NCBI GenBank assembly: GCA_016742255.1
Contig: JACVCB010000017.1
Coordinates: forward strand, 4,459-68,458
Direction of reading: 5' to 3'
Length of the DNA: 64,000 nt
From: Leptospira sp.
Lineage (GTDB): Bacteria > Spirochaetota > Leptospiria > Leptospirales > Leptospiraceae
The notes beneath the pieces are model-generated. The model was not told the DNA's origin, made no database searches, and saw nothing but the letters and a program-made list of their open reading frames with translations. Made by a program: the position numbers and the translations under genes. Below are positions 19,358 to 28,755 of this stretch, piece by piece. Within the stretch, counting starts at the first letter, position 1. Each line of letters starts with the position of its first letter.

Positions 19358-21184
19358 ATGCAAATACAAGTTTTCTTTCGTACTTTCATCATTCTAACAT
19401 CCAGTTTTGGATGGTTTGCCTTTGCTTATGGATTAAGCAAAATCCAATCTTCTCCTTTCTTATCCTTGGTTGCGGTTGGTATGGGTTGTTTCAGTTTCAC
19501 TCTCTTTTTCTTTATCCCTCGTATGAATCAATCGCAAGGTGAAGAAAAACCAAAAAAACGAGATGAACTCGTTCAAAACCTCTTTGCCTTAGAGAAATTC
19601 AAGGAAGAACTGATCTCGTTTAATGATCCAGACCAAATTAGTGAAACCATTAGCCAATTTTTAGCTTCTAAAATTCCTGCAGAGTTTGTGCAAGTGTACA
19701 CATGGGATGAAAAGGAAGGCCAATTTAGACCAAGACCTTTCTTAACATCCAAAGACCACCAACATTCTGACTTACCATCCATTCCTGTTTTTAATCCATT
19801 TTTGCTTTGGCTATCCGAACGAGAAGGGATTCATATCAAAGAAAATTTTATCCAATATGTATCCCCAAGTCATGAAAAAATTGCAAAGGAAGCATTACAT
19901 TTTTTTAGCGATACTCGTTCTGAATTGGTAGCGACTCTTTCGATTAAATCAAGTTTGGTGGGTTTTATCTTACTTGGAAAACACAAAGAAGGGAAAATTT
20001 ACGATTTAGAAGAAATTGAAATCATTTTAGATATCCTTTCGGTTTCACTCATGTCCCTTTCCAATTCTATGATTTACCAACAGTTGCTAAACTTAACTGA
20101 AACCTTGGAAGCAAAGGTAAGAGAAAGAACAAAGGAGTTAGAAGAAACACAAGCCCATCTTGTCCAATCGGAAAAAATGGCTTCTCTTGGGGTGATGGTA
20201 GCAGGAATTGCTCATGAAATCAACACACCAGCTGCCGTCATCAATGGTGCCGCAGACAATCTGGATGCCAATCTGGTTTTCGTCTTATCCCACTTAGGTG
20301 ATATTACACACCTCATTCAAAATCCTGATTTTCGTTCTTTGTATTTGGATATCTTATTCAGTTTTGTCAAAGAAGATCCCAATACTAAAATTGATCCAAA
20401 AGACAAATTCAAACTGAAAAAAGAAACCAAACTCAAGTTCATACATGATGGGATGCCAGAAAACGATGCTACTGATCTTGCAACCTTTCTCATCGATCAC
20501 CACCTCATGCATATGCAAGAAGAATTATTACGTATTTGGAAATCGGGCGGAAAAGAAACCTTTGAGATGTTAAAGAACACGTTAAGCCTACAACGTAATA
20601 TCAAAAATATCAAATATGCGATTCGTAATATTGTTAGGATCGTGAAAGCTTTAAAATACTATTCCCATCTAGGCCAAAATTCATACGAAGTATCAGACAT
20701 ACATGAAGGACTTGAAAACACACTGGTGATTATGCAAAACCAAATCAAACATGGTGTGGAAATTGAACGTAATTATGGAACGATCCCTCTTGTTCGGTGT
20801 AATTTGGATGAACTCAACCAGGTTTGGACAAATCTCATCACCAATGCCATCCATGCGATGAAAAAAGTCGAACACCCAAAACTCATTATTTCTTCCAGAA
20901 GGATTGGAGAAGAATATGTGATGGTTAGTTTTGAAGACAATGGATCAGGGATTCCCACTGAAATTAAAGACAAAATTTGGGATCCATTTTTTACAACAAA
21001 AGACCAAGGCGAAGGAACAGGTCTTGGGCTTGGGATTGTGAAAGGAATCATCGAAAAACACAAAGGAAGGATTGAAGTGGAATCGTCCCCCGGTAGAACA
21101 TTATTTATGGTCTACTTACCGTTAGTGGGTCCAGGTGATGTACCAAATCTCCCTAAAGAAATCTTTAGGGAGGTGAGAGGGTAA
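19358..21184 (+). CDS. Membrane-bound sensor histidine kinase with GAF-like domain
   Basis: About 608 residues from the ATG at 19358 (a TTG five codons upstream is possible). Two membrane helices (FFRTFIILTSSFGWFAFAYG and SLVAVGMGCFSFTLFFFIP) lie at the N-terminus. A GAF-like domain spans about residues 70-225, then a coiled coil (LTETLEAKVRERTKELEETQ). The H-box is VAGIAHEINTPAAV with phospho-His286, and the ATP-binding domain has NLITNAIHAM, SFEDNGSGIP and GEGTGLGLGIV. The His-to-N-box distance is about 205 residues, some 95 more than usual, because of an extra helical block. There is no adjacent response regulator gene. The partner and the signal are unknown. Confidence 0.88.
   Translation: MQIQVFFRTFIILTSSFGWFAFAYGLSKIQSSPFLSLVAVGMGCFSFTLFFFIPRMNQSQGEEKPKKRDELVQNLFALEKFKEELISFNDPDQISETISQFLASKIPAEFVQVYTWDEKEGQFRPRPFLTSKDHQHSDLPSIPVFNPFLLWLSEREGIHIKENFIQYVSPSHEKIAKEALHFFSDTRSELVATLSIKSSLVGFILLGKHKEGKIYDLEEIEIILDILSVSLMSLSNSMIYQQLLNLTETLEAKVRERTKELEETQAHLVQSEKMASLGVMVAGIAHEINTPAAVINGAADNLDANLVFVLSHLGDITHLIQNPDFRSLYLDILFSFVKEDPNTKIDPKDKFKLKKETKLKFIHDGMPENDATDLATFLIDHHLMHMQEELLRIWKSGGKETFEMLKNTLSLQRNIKNIKYAIRNIVRIVKALKYYSHLGQNSYEVSDIHEGLENTLVIMQNQIKHGVEIERNYGTIPLVRCNLDELNQVWTNLITNAIHAMKKVEHPKLIISSRRIGEEYVMVSFEDNGSGIPTEIKDKIWDPFFTTKDQGEGTGLGLGIVKGIIEKHKGRIEVESSPGRTLFMVYLPLVGPGDVPNLPKEIFREVRG
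21149..21172. terminator. Bidirectional hairpin between the kinase and desaturase genes
   Basis: CTCCCTAAAG and CTTTAGGGAG pair perfectly over 10 bp around a 4-nt loop. The hairpin lies inside the last codons of the kinase gene, just beyond the stop of the convergent desaturase gene. There is no strong T-run on either side, so termination is likely but not certain. Confidence 0.55.
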
Positions 21185-21188
21185 ATTA

Positions 21189-22277
21189 TTACGAAAAAAG
21201 AGGACGACTTAAGAGTTTTTCCCAATTTTCCTTTGTGGTTTCAAAGTTCTTTTTGGAAAGTCCTGCTTCAGTTTGATTCTCAGTTTGTTTTGCTTTGGAC
21301 CATTTTTGGTATTCTGCGATGGCAGTTTCTCTGAGATGAGCCAATTGTTCTGACCAAGTTTTTAGTTTTTCTTCACCGAGATTTGCATACAGGTGTAATG
21401 TTTCCTTTTCTTTGATAAACATCGTTTTTTGTAAGATCTTTTCTTCAGAAACTTTTTTCAAATTGTAAGTGAGACCAAAAAAAGAAAGGAATTTGATCAT
21501 CCATTTGGATGGATCATAATCATACCAACGGATTCCATTGCGGTAGTCCATTTGGAATTCGTGGTGGAAGTTGTGGTATCCTTCACCAAACGTAAAAAAG
21601 GCGATGATCCAATTGTCACGTGCTGTTTGTTCTTTTGAAAAAGTTCTTTCTCCCCAAACATGGCAAGCACTGTTGATAAAGAAAGTAAACTGGTGAACCA
21701 CAAACAAACGTAAAAACCCAGCTACAAAAAATCCTTCTAAAAAGGACCCCCATAACATGGTGATAAGACCTGGCAGGATAAAACACATAAAGATTGAAAT
21801 CGAATAAAAATGTTTGTGTTGCCAAACCACAAGTGGGTCATTCATCAAATCTTGTACCCCTTGGCCTACATACTTTCGTTTGCGAAATAACCAACCAATA
21901 TGAGCATACCAAAACCCTTTTTTAATGGAGTATGGGTCTTTGTCAGTATCTACAAATTTATGATGGATACGATGGTCTTCACTCCATTCAAGTGCAGTGG
22001 ATTGAAAGGCAGCAGCACCAAATAATAATAACAAAAGTTTTATGGGAGATTTGGCTTCATAGGCTTTGTGAGAAAAAAGTCTGTGGTAACCGACTGTAAT
22101 CCCCATACCTGTTGCAAAAAAATAAAACAAAAAGAGTGCCCAAGTTCCTAAATGAATGGATTCATAAAGATACACATAGAGGGTTCCGAAAATACCAACG
22201 AGTGGTGATGTGAGTAAAAAAATCGTGGTCACCCAATCGATTGGGTTTTTGACTTTGATTTCAGCTTGTGTCGTCAT
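21189..22277 (-). CDS. Membrane fatty acid (acyl-CoA/lipid) desaturase
   Basis: About 362 residues from the ATG at 22277, which has AGGAA six bases upstream; an ATG six codons earlier at 22295 lacks a ribosome site. It is a di-iron membrane desaturase of the delta-9 type. The three histidine boxes are GYHRLFSH, DHRIHHKFVDTDKD and GYHNFHHEF, with paired hydrophobic helices before and between them. It should introduce a cis double bond into saturated acyl chains of membrane lipids. The C-terminal 110 residues are charged and helical. It converges with the kinase gene and is divergent from the next membrane protein gene. Confidence 0.92.
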   Translation of the reverse strand: MTTQAEIKVKNPIDWVTTIFLLTSPLVGIFGTLYVYLYESIHLGTWALFLFYFFATGMGITVGYHRLFSHKAYEAKSPIKLLLLLFGAAAFQSTALEWSEDHRIHHKFVDTDKDPYSIKKGFWYAHIGWLFRKRKYVGQGVQDLMNDPLVVWQHKHFYSISIFMCFILPGLITMLWGSFLEGFFVAGFLRLFVVHQFTFFINSACHVWGERTFSKEQTARDNWIIAFFTFGEGYHNFHHEFQMDYRNGIRWYDYDPSKWMIKFLSFFGLTYNLKKVSEEKILQKTMFIKEKETLHLYANLGEEKLKTWSEQLAHLRETAIAEYQKWSKAKQTENQTEAGLSKKNFETTKENWEKLLSRPLFS

Positions 22278-22334
22278 AGAAAATTCCTGTTCCATGGAGT
22301 GGGAGTCCGAAATCAGATTCCGGTTGCAAAAAAA

Positions 22335-23471
22335 ATGAGTACAGATCGTTACAAACCAGGAATTTTAGAACAATGGGGGCGCCGAGTTCTCATTTCCTTG
22401 CGTACTCTTACGAAAGAACAGAAGTCCGAAGGAGAGAAAGGTTTTTCGAAGGTTTCGAAACGGCTCCTCTTTTGGGGGAGTTTTTGGTCTTTTTGGATCG
22501 GATTTTTCCCTTCCGTTCTCTTTGTGTATCTTTCTGTATATTTACCTCCTATTTCATACGAATCCTTCTCCAAGGTTTCGTATGAAGGTCTCTTTTGGTT
22601 TGTATCCTTACTCACCATCGTGACTGTGATTGAGTTTTACCTCTTGTTTCGATTGGGGTTCTATCTTTCTTACCAGATGGCAAAGGCAGCTGATGTGGAA
22701 CTGGCAGACGAACCCGAACTCATCACACCGATTCCTGGGATGATGGCACGACTTGTTTTGGAAATCCCTGACCCAAGGATCCGTTTGTATGGAATTGATC
22801 CCTATAAACATTTAAACGAGAGAGCATTGTTCTTTCGCACATTACTCTATAAAAGTAAGGTTTTCCTTTCCAATATCTTCGCAAAACTAATGTTAAAAGT
22901 GATTTTGGGTAGGACAAGTTTACGGTTTCTCATTGAATACATCTCAGGTCCCATCACAGGGATTTGGGATGCTGTCACCACCTACATGATTCTTTTTGAA
23001 CTCCGAAAACGAATCATCACACGAAAATTAGCAGATTCCATTTTACTCCAAATCAAAGCAAAAAACCGAAATCCAAAACTCATTGAATCGGTGTTACGTA
23101 CTGTGGCCCTTTCTATAGTCTATACCAAAACCTTCCATCCCAATTTTGAATACTTACTCTTTGGGTTACTTGGGCTTTTACCCAAAAGAGCAAATTTACA
23201 AAACCTGGATGATTGGGAACATTTTGTTTTGTCGTTACAAGGTCTTACAACAGAAGAGAAAAAATGGCCAGTATCCATCTTTGCTATTTGTGCCTCCTTT
23301 GATGGAAAATTAAATGCAGAAGAGCTTAATGCTTTTGAGGGCCTCAGTGATCACTCACCTACTTGGATTTTGGAACGTGTACGTTTTTTAAGTGCGACCA
23401 TCCAAAAAGGAGAACTAACAGAATCTTTCCTTTGGATGGAAAAAATCCTTCCAAAAGAAGGAAAGACCTAA
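22335..23471 (+). CDS. Membrane protein of unknown function with C-terminal TerB-like segment
   Basis: 378 residues from the ATG at 22335. The first 70 residues are charged (LRTLTKEQKSEGEKGF), then come two strong membrane helices (LFWGSFWSFWIGFFPSVLFV and LFWFVSLLTIVTVIEFYLLF). A long middle follows, with a further hydrophobic stretch around ISGPITGIWDAVTTYMILFE. The C-terminus, WPVSIFAICASFDGKLNAEE, has the feel of a TerB/DnaJ-like helical module (acidic D-G-K-L-N-A-E-E), but this is only suggestive. There is no signal peptide. It is 40 bp upstream of tpx on the same strand, so co-transcription is possible. Confidence 0.6.
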   Translation: MSTDRYKPGILEQWGRRVLISLRTLTKEQKSEGEKGFSKVSKRLLFWGSFWSFWIGFFPSVLFVYLSVYLPPISYESFSKVSYEGLFWFVSLLTIVTVIEFYLLFRLGFYLSYQMAKAADVELADEPELITPIPGMMARLVLEIPDPRIRLYGIDPYKHLNERALFFRTLLYKSKVFLSNIFAKLMLKVILGRTSLRFLIEYISGPITGIWDAVTTYMILFELRKRIITRKLADSILLQIKAKNRNPKLIESVLRTVALSIVYTKTFHPNFEYLLFGLLGLLPKRANLQNLDDWEHFVLSLQGLTTEEKKWPVSIFAICASFDGKLNAEELNAFEGLSDHSPTWILERVRFLSATIQKGELTESFLWMEKILPKEGKT

Positions 23472-23511
23472 GAGACTCATGTTTTAGTCTAATAGAAACA
23501 TAGGAGAAAAT

Positions 23512-24027
23512 ATGGCTCAAGTAACACTCAAAGGAAATCCCGTACCTCTCGAAGGATCCATCCCAAAACCAGGAGACAAAGCTCCCGATTTTAAAGTCGC
23601 CAAACAAGATTTAAGTGATATATCCTTAAAAGATTTAGCAGGAAAGGTAAAAATCCTCGTAGCAGTACCGAGCCTTGATACTCCTGTTTGTGCTATCGAA
23701 ACTAAAAAGTTCAATGAAAAAGTTGCAAAAGAAAATGGAATCACAACTCTCATTATTTCTGGTGACCTTCCTTTTGCCATGAAACGTTTTTGTTCCACAG
23801 AAGGCATTGATTCAGACAACCTGATCACTGGTTCTCAGTTTAAAGATTTTTCGTTTTCCAAAAACTACGGAACCCATATCTCTGGTGGTCCACTTGCTGG
23901 TCTTTCTGCTAGAGCCGTATTCGTTGTGGATAAAAACGATGTCGTTCGGTATACGGAACTTGTTCCTGAAATCGGAAGTGAACCAAATTATGACACCGTT
24001 CTTGAAGAAGCTAAGAAACTGGTTTAA
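23512..24027 (+). CDS. tpx: Thiol peroxidase
   Basis: 171 residues; an atypical 2-Cys peroxiredoxin that reduces hydroperoxides with thioredoxin. The peroxidatic Cys is in [11 protein letters not shown] and the resolving Cys in KRFCSTEGI, in the Tpx arrangement. N- and C-terminal motifs ([31 protein letters not shown]) and the length agree with the family. AGGAG precedes the ATG by a good distance. The last 17 bp overlap the 3' end of the convergent YhaN-like gene. Confidence 0.95.
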   Translation: MAQVTLKGNPVPLEGSIPKPGDKAPDFKVAKQDLSDISLKDLAGKVKILVAVPSLDTPVCAIETKKFNEKVAKENGITTLIISGDLPFAMKRFCSTEGIDSDNLITGSQFKDFSFSKNYGTHISGGPLAGLSARAVFVVDKNDVVRYTELVPEIGSEPNYDTVLEEAKKLV

Positions 24028-26320
24028 TTAAAGAATGGATCTGGCAGGGAAGTTTCCACTTTTCTGCCAATCCTTTGATTGTCGTAACCAAATCCTCATC
24101 AAAACTAAATAATACCAGTTTCCATTCCTCACCTGCATTCAAAATACATTGTAAAGTATATTCCAATGCGGCATTTCGCCGAACATTGTCCATATGACGA
24201 AATGGTTCATCTAACAATAAATAGGGAAGTTTGTACTGGGTTCCAATTCGGAAAGCATATTCCAAACGTAAAACATAGGATATTTGTTCACGAGTTCCCG
24301 TAGACAATTGACCAAATCCCATCTTAGCTTCGTTTGCCTCTGTTTCCACTTGGATTTCATCTGAAAATCCATCCCATTTGATTTGTTTTGTAGGAAGAGA
24401 TCCTTTGATGGCATCCATTCTGTGTTGTAAAGAACGAACAAGAGAAGACATTTTGTCAGTACTCTCCGCTTCCATTTCCGAAAAGAGTTCAATGAGCACT
24501 TCAAAGGCTTGGTAATTCTTTTCAAGTTCTGCTTTTTTCTTTTCTTTTGTCTCAAGTGTTTTTTTAGAACTCTCCCATTCCCTTTGTGCAGGAACCATTT
24601 GGGATTCCAATACTGCCTTTCCAGTCTCTAATTTTTTTTCTAACTCTACAATCCTTTGTTCTAAATGGCGAATGGTTTCTGATCGTTCTTGGATGACCGT
24701 CTCTAACTTTTGTTTGTTTGTGCGATCTTCGAGTTCAAACCCTTTTCCAATTCCTTTTTTCTCCCAATCGACAATTTTATCTTTGAGTTTGAGTTTGAGA
24801 GCTTCGGTATCAGTGGTTCCCCATTTTTTTCCTTCTAAACGAAGGTTGTCTTCTAAGGTTTTGATTTTGTCCTGTTTGAGGCGTGCTTCCACCAAACGTT
24901 CGCTCAGTTCCGACAAAGACTTCACTCCCAAAGATTGGTAGAACTTGGTAATAGAAGATTCTAATTCCTCTAATTCCAGTTTTTCTTTTTTGGATTGGTT
25001 TTGTAAGGTTTCAAATTCAGATTCGAGTTTTGTGATTTGTTCCTTGAGTGATTGTAGTTCTAACTTTTGTTTTGTATATTCCCTATCAAATCTTTGGAAG
25101 GCCATTTGGAGAGAATCTAAGTGTAAGGAGTCTGGTTTCCAAACACCCAAGGTTTTAGTTTCCATTTCACTGGCAATTCGCCTCACCATTTCGTTCCATT
25201 TGGATTCGTCTTTTTCCAACCGGGTATCTTTCATCTTTGTTCCAAAAAACAAAGTGAGCCCTAAAAAGAGAATAAGTGGTAAATACATCCCAAAACCGTA
25301 GTCAGTGAATAAAACAGCAATCAGAGAAATGAGGACTCCCACAAAGGAACCAAACGCCAAATTCCTGTTTGTTGGATTCCAAGTGACAACGGAAACAACA
25401 GGAAAATCTTGTTGGAATTTGTTCACCGTTTCTTTCCAAGTTTCAAAGGATGAATAATAAAATTCTAACGACTGGAATTTGGTTTCGGATTGGATTTTGG
25501 AAGTTTTTACGGATTCGATTTTGGAATCCGAGGAACCAATTTGTTCCTTTTGGAGAGAAATTTTTTGTTTTTTGGAGCGAATGTTTTCTTCTAATTCTTT
25601 TGCTTTTTTTTCTGCATCTACCTGTAATCCCGCCACCTCTTCTTTGTTAGCGGAAGAAAACATTTCCCATTGTAGAATTTGTTGGTACACTCGGTCTGCT
25701 TCCGTATGGAGTTCTTTTTCTTTTAACTCTTCGAATTGTTTTTGGAGATTTGTTCGTTCGATTGTCAATGTTTCTACTTCGGCTTTTTTGGATTGTCGTT
25801 CCAATTCCCAAGTAGGTAGTTCGGCAAATTGGTTTGCGATTTGGTTTAGAGTTCGCTCACTCAGATCAAACTTTTGTTTGGCGGATTCTAATTCAGAAAG
25901 TGTAGCCATCCAATCTTTGGCAACTTTTCTGACACCAGTTTTTGCCACTTGTTGTTCCGCCATTTCCTTTAAGTGAGTTGGGTTATAACCACTGTCAAAG
26001 ATGGATTGTTCGATGACTTGGATGAGTTCTTTTTCGGATCCCACATCCATATTCCCTTCTCGGATCACAAGGGAGTTTAAGTATAAATTTTGAGAGAGTG
26101 ATTGTTTGGACACACCCAAATCGGATTTTCGATTGGCCTGGTATCTGGCATTGAGGATGGTTCCATACTTTGTACTACCTACCACTTTGACAAGGGCTGA
26201 TACAAACGCGTCTAAGATGGTAGTTTTTCCTGATTCATTGGGACCTGTAAACACGGTGATCCGTTCGATGGGAAATTCTTTTGAGGAAAAAATTCCGAAG
26301 TTTTCTAATTTCAGTTTCAC
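24011..26320 (-). CDS. YhaN/SbcC-like SMC-type ATPase with membrane helices in the coiled-coil region
   Basis: 769 residues from a GTG whose GTGA overlaps the stop of the metallophosphoesterase gene. The N-terminal ATPase half has [15 protein letters not shown] and the Walker [18 protein letters not shown]. The C-terminal half has the signature [19 protein letters not shown] and Walker [14 protein letters not shown]. Between them are long coiled coils, interrupted at about residues 320-370 by a hydrophobic double segment ([36 protein letters not shown]). That layout is that of Bacillus YhaN rather than classical SbcC. With its partner it probably works on DNA ends near the membrane. Overlaps tpx by 17 bp. 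Confidence 0.83.
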   Translation of the reverse strand: MKLKLENFGIFSSKEFPIERITVFTGPNESGKTTILDAFVSALVKVVGSTKYGTILNARYQANRKSDLGVSKQSLSQNLYLNSLVIREGNMDVGSEKELIQVIEQSIFDSGYNPTHLKEMAEQQVAKTGVRKVAKDWMATLSELESAKQKFDLSERTLNQIANQFAELPTWELERQSKKAEVETLTIERTNLQKQFEELKEKELHTEADRVYQQILQWEMFSSANKEEVAGLQVDAEKKAKELEENIRSKKQKISLQKEQIGSSDSKIESVKTSKIQSETKFQSLEFYYSSFETWKETVNKFQQDFPVVSVVTWNPTNRNLAFGSFVGVLISLIAVLFTDYGFGMYLPLILFLGLTLFFGTKMKDTRLEKDESKWNEMVRRIASEMETKTLGVWKPDSLHLDSLQMAFQRFDREYTKQKLELQSLKEQITKLESEFETLQNQSKKEKLELEELESSITKFYQSLGVKSLSELSERLVEARLKQDKIKTLEDNLRLEGKKWGTTDTEALKLKLKDKIVDWEKKGIGKGFELEDRTNKQKLETVIQERSETIRHLEQRIVELEKKLETGKAVLESQMVPAQREWESSKKTLETKEKKKAELEKNYQAFEVLIELFSEMEAESTDKMSSLVRSLQHRMDAIKGSLPTKQIKWDGFSDEIQVETEANEAKMGFGQLSTGTREQISYVLRLEYAFRIGTQYKLPYLLLDEPFRHMDNVRRNAALEYTLQCILNAGEEWKLVLFSFDEDLVTTIKGLAEKWKLPCQIHSLIKPVS

Positions 26321-27414
26321 TTTACTTTTCCTCCATCTAAAATAAAACGAATGCCTGTTACGCGAGTATGTCTCCACAAACTCGGATCCATTTGACTTTT
26401 TCGTTCATTCATTTTATCTAAAAATTGTTTGATGAACTCGTTTTCTGAAATGTGTTGGATGACAACAATTTGAGATTCATCGGGATCAAATTCACAAATT
26501 CTAAATTTTGATTTCCATTCCTGAAGGATGGTTTCTTGGAATTTTTGTTTTCCTTCCATCGAATCCACATACCCAACAAACCGAAAACAAATCCAATCAT
26601 TGGGATTTGTATTTTGTAAGTATTCTTCTGGACTAAACTCTGGATTTCCATCTGTATCTAGACTCACGATGATTTCGCGGTATTCTCCAGCTGATAACCA
26701 AGGGACAAATTCTGTATGAACCTTTCCTTGTTTGACTTCGAGTAAAATTCCACCTCTTGGTCCCACTTCCCCTTTTCTCCAAACGCGAGATGATCCCGCA
26801 TAACCAACATTACAGTTTCCGACATTGCCAAATCGGTGTTTATGCAAATGGCCAATTGCCAAATAATCCAATTCTAAGGTTTGTAGTAAATTGGGGTCTA
26901 AGTAGGATCCACCTTCTTCCTCTTCTTCTTGTAGGCCGGTGAAACTCATACCTGATACTGTCCCATGAGCAAGACCAATGCGTATTTGTGTTTTTTTTCT
27001 TGGAGGGGGGTTGAGTAAAATTTCGGAATAGTTTTCTTGGTGGGGGATGGCTACAAACTCGATTCCATTTTCTTCGAATAATGTAAAAGGGAGTTGGTCG
27101 AGTACAATGACTTTTTTGGACCAATCATAGGCGGAATATGTGTTTTGGTTTCCCTTTTTTTCTAAGACCTCATGGTTCCCTGGTAAAAAATAAACAAGTC
27201 CAGAATAGGTTGAGACAACTTTTAAAAACCCAGACCGTAAGGTTTCTAGGTCTGGAAATGTATTAAAAACATCCCCACAAAAAAGTACTCGTTCACAAGC
27301 TTTTGTTTCTGCTGTTTCAAAAATTTCTTTGAGGACTGCGAGAGAATACGATTCTTCTTCTTTTGAGGCTGAGGAAAGGTGGAGGTCTGATACTTGTAAG
27401 TACTTCATATACAT
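26317..27414 (-). CDS. YhaO/SbcD-like metallophosphoesterase (DNA nuclease subunit)
   Basis: 365 residues. It carries the calcineurin-like phosphoesterase motifs in order: VSDLHLSS (Asp, His), LFCGDVFNTF, YFLPGNHEVLEK (Asn-His-Glu), GLAHGTVSG and AIGHLHKHRFG. This is the Mre11/SbcD/YhaO nuclease core, followed by a capping C-terminal region. Two ATGs two codons apart could start it (27414 or 27408). The stop overlaps the start of the ATPase gene, so the two products are made together and likely form a complex in DNA repair or processing. Confidence 0.88.
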   Translation of the reverse strand: MYMKYLQVSDLHLSSASKEEESYSLAVLKEIFETAETKACERVLFCGDVFNTFPDLETLRSGFLKVVSTYSGLVYFLPGNHEVLEKKGNQNTYSAYDWSKKVIVLDQLPFTLFEENGIEFVAIPHQENYSEILLNPPPRKKTQIRIGLAHGTVSGMSFTGLQEEEEEGGSYLDPNLLQTLELDYLAIGHLHKHRFGNVGNCNVGYAGSSRVWRKGEVGPRGGILLEVKQGKVHTEFVPWLSAGEYREIIVSLDTDGNPEFSPEEYLQNTNPNDWICFRFVGYVDSMEGKQKFQETILQEWKSKFRICEFDPDESQIVVIQHISENEFIKQFLDKMNERKSQMDPSLWRHTRVTGIRFILDGGKVK

Positions 27415-27483
27415 TTGTTTCAGGGAGAGTATACCTCCCCCCTAGGACAAAGTACAGAAGTTCGATTAAAAAAGCAAGACCCG

Positions 27484-28677
27484 TTAAATGACTCTGTCTT
27501 TTTTGAATCCTGAAATCGTGTCTTTGGAAAATCCCAACTGGGTGAGAATTTCCTCTGTGTGTTCCCCATGTTCTGGTGGATCATTCCGGTACACAAACGG
27601 AGTTTCTGAAAAATGAAAGGGAGAACCAAATTGTAAAATAGGTCCATACTTTGGATGATTCCTCTCGAGTACCATCCCTCTTTCTTTCATATGAGGGTCC
27701 TGTGAAACTTCTTTCATATTCAAAATAGGAGACAAACAAGCATCTGTATTATCAAAAATAGGTTGTAAGTCAGCATAAGTTTTGGATTTAAAATATTCGG
27801 TTAACTTTTGTTTAATGACAGGAATATTTTCCTCGGTCATTGGATACTCTTTTGTTAACGTATCCAAACCAGCCGCACGTAAAAAAGTTTGGAAAAACAT
27901 ATCTTCCAAAGCACCAAGTGCTACATACCTACCTTCTTTGGTTTCATACACATTATAGTTTGGTAATTTACCAGAAAGGATATCGTTTCCAGCTTCTGGA
28001 GATTCACCTGATGCGGACAAAATCCCACCATACAAAGAGATGAATTGAACCGATGCATCCGTCATCGAGATATCAATCCTTTGGCCTATGCCTGTTTTTT
28101 CTCGGTAGTAGAGGGCAGCAAGGATGGCAGATAATGCAGTGAGTGTCCCACCACCCACATCAGCCATTTGGAAACCCGCTGGTCTTGGAGGATTTCCTGT
28201 TTGGTCAAGGACACCTGAGATCGCTAAGTAGTTGAGATCATGCCCAGCAAAGTCTACGTACTTACCACTTGTGCCGTAACCAGAAATGCCACAGTAAATC
28301 AGCCGTGGGAATTTTTCTTTTAAGACATCATAACCAATTCCCATCTTATCCATACCATCTGGTCGAAATCCTTCTAAGAGGATGTCCGCATCTTCTAATA
28401 ATTTGAACAAAATCTCTTTTGCTTGTTCTCGTTTTAAATTAAGCGTGATCGCCTTTTTATTTCGATTGAGCATCATAAAGAGTGCAGGGTATCCTGTTTT
28501 CCCTTTGAACATGGCACGTGATCCATCATAGGCACGAGGGTTTTCAATTTTGATCACTTCTGCTCCCATATCCGCAAGGTGTTGCGAACAGAGTGGTCCT
28601 GGAAGGAGTAATGATAAATCGACTACCTTCACTCCAGCGAGTGGTCCTTTTGCATTTGGGTTTGAATTTTGTTTCAT
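27484..28677 (-). CDS. CaiB/BaiF-family (type III) CoA transferase or racemase
   Basis: 397 residues. N-terminal motif LAGVKVVDLSLLLPGPLCSQ and DMGAEVIKIENP, then FMMLNRNKKAITLNLK, and GISGYGTSGKYVDFAGHDLNYLAISG with the conserved Asp of the family. The pattern fits alpha-methylacyl-CoA racemase-like members (the GHDxNYxAxSG string) better than formyl-CoA transferase, but the two cannot be separated by eye. It would act on branched acyl-CoA or on CoA exchange during fatty or organic acid breakdown. It is a single gene; no enoyl-CoA hydratase or dehydrogenase lies beside it. Confidence 0.87.
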   Translation of the reverse strand: MKQNSNPNAKGPLAGVKVVDLSLLLPGPLCSQHLADMGAEVIKIENPRAYDGSRAMFKGKTGYPALFMMLNRNKKAITLNLKREQAKEILFKLLEDADILLEGFRPDGMDKMGIGYDVLKEKFPRLIYCGISGYGTSGKYVDFAGHDLNYLAISGVLDQTGNPPRPAGFQMADVGGGTLTALSAILAALYYREKTGIGQRIDISMTDASVQFISLYGGILSASGESPEAGNDILSGKLPNYNVYETKEGRYVALGALEDMFFQTFLRAAGLDTLTKEYPMTEENIPVIKQKLTEYFKSKTYADLQPIFDNTDACLSPILNMKEVSQDPHMKERGMVLERNHPKYGPILQFGSPFHFSETPFVYRNDPPEHGEHTEEILTQLGFSKDTISGFKKDRVI

Positions 28678-28755
28678 TTGGTTTTATTGCATTTCCTTGA
28701 AATTTTTTTCTGATTTCGGGCTTTTTTCTCGTAGAATAGAGAGGGAGAACCCTAA

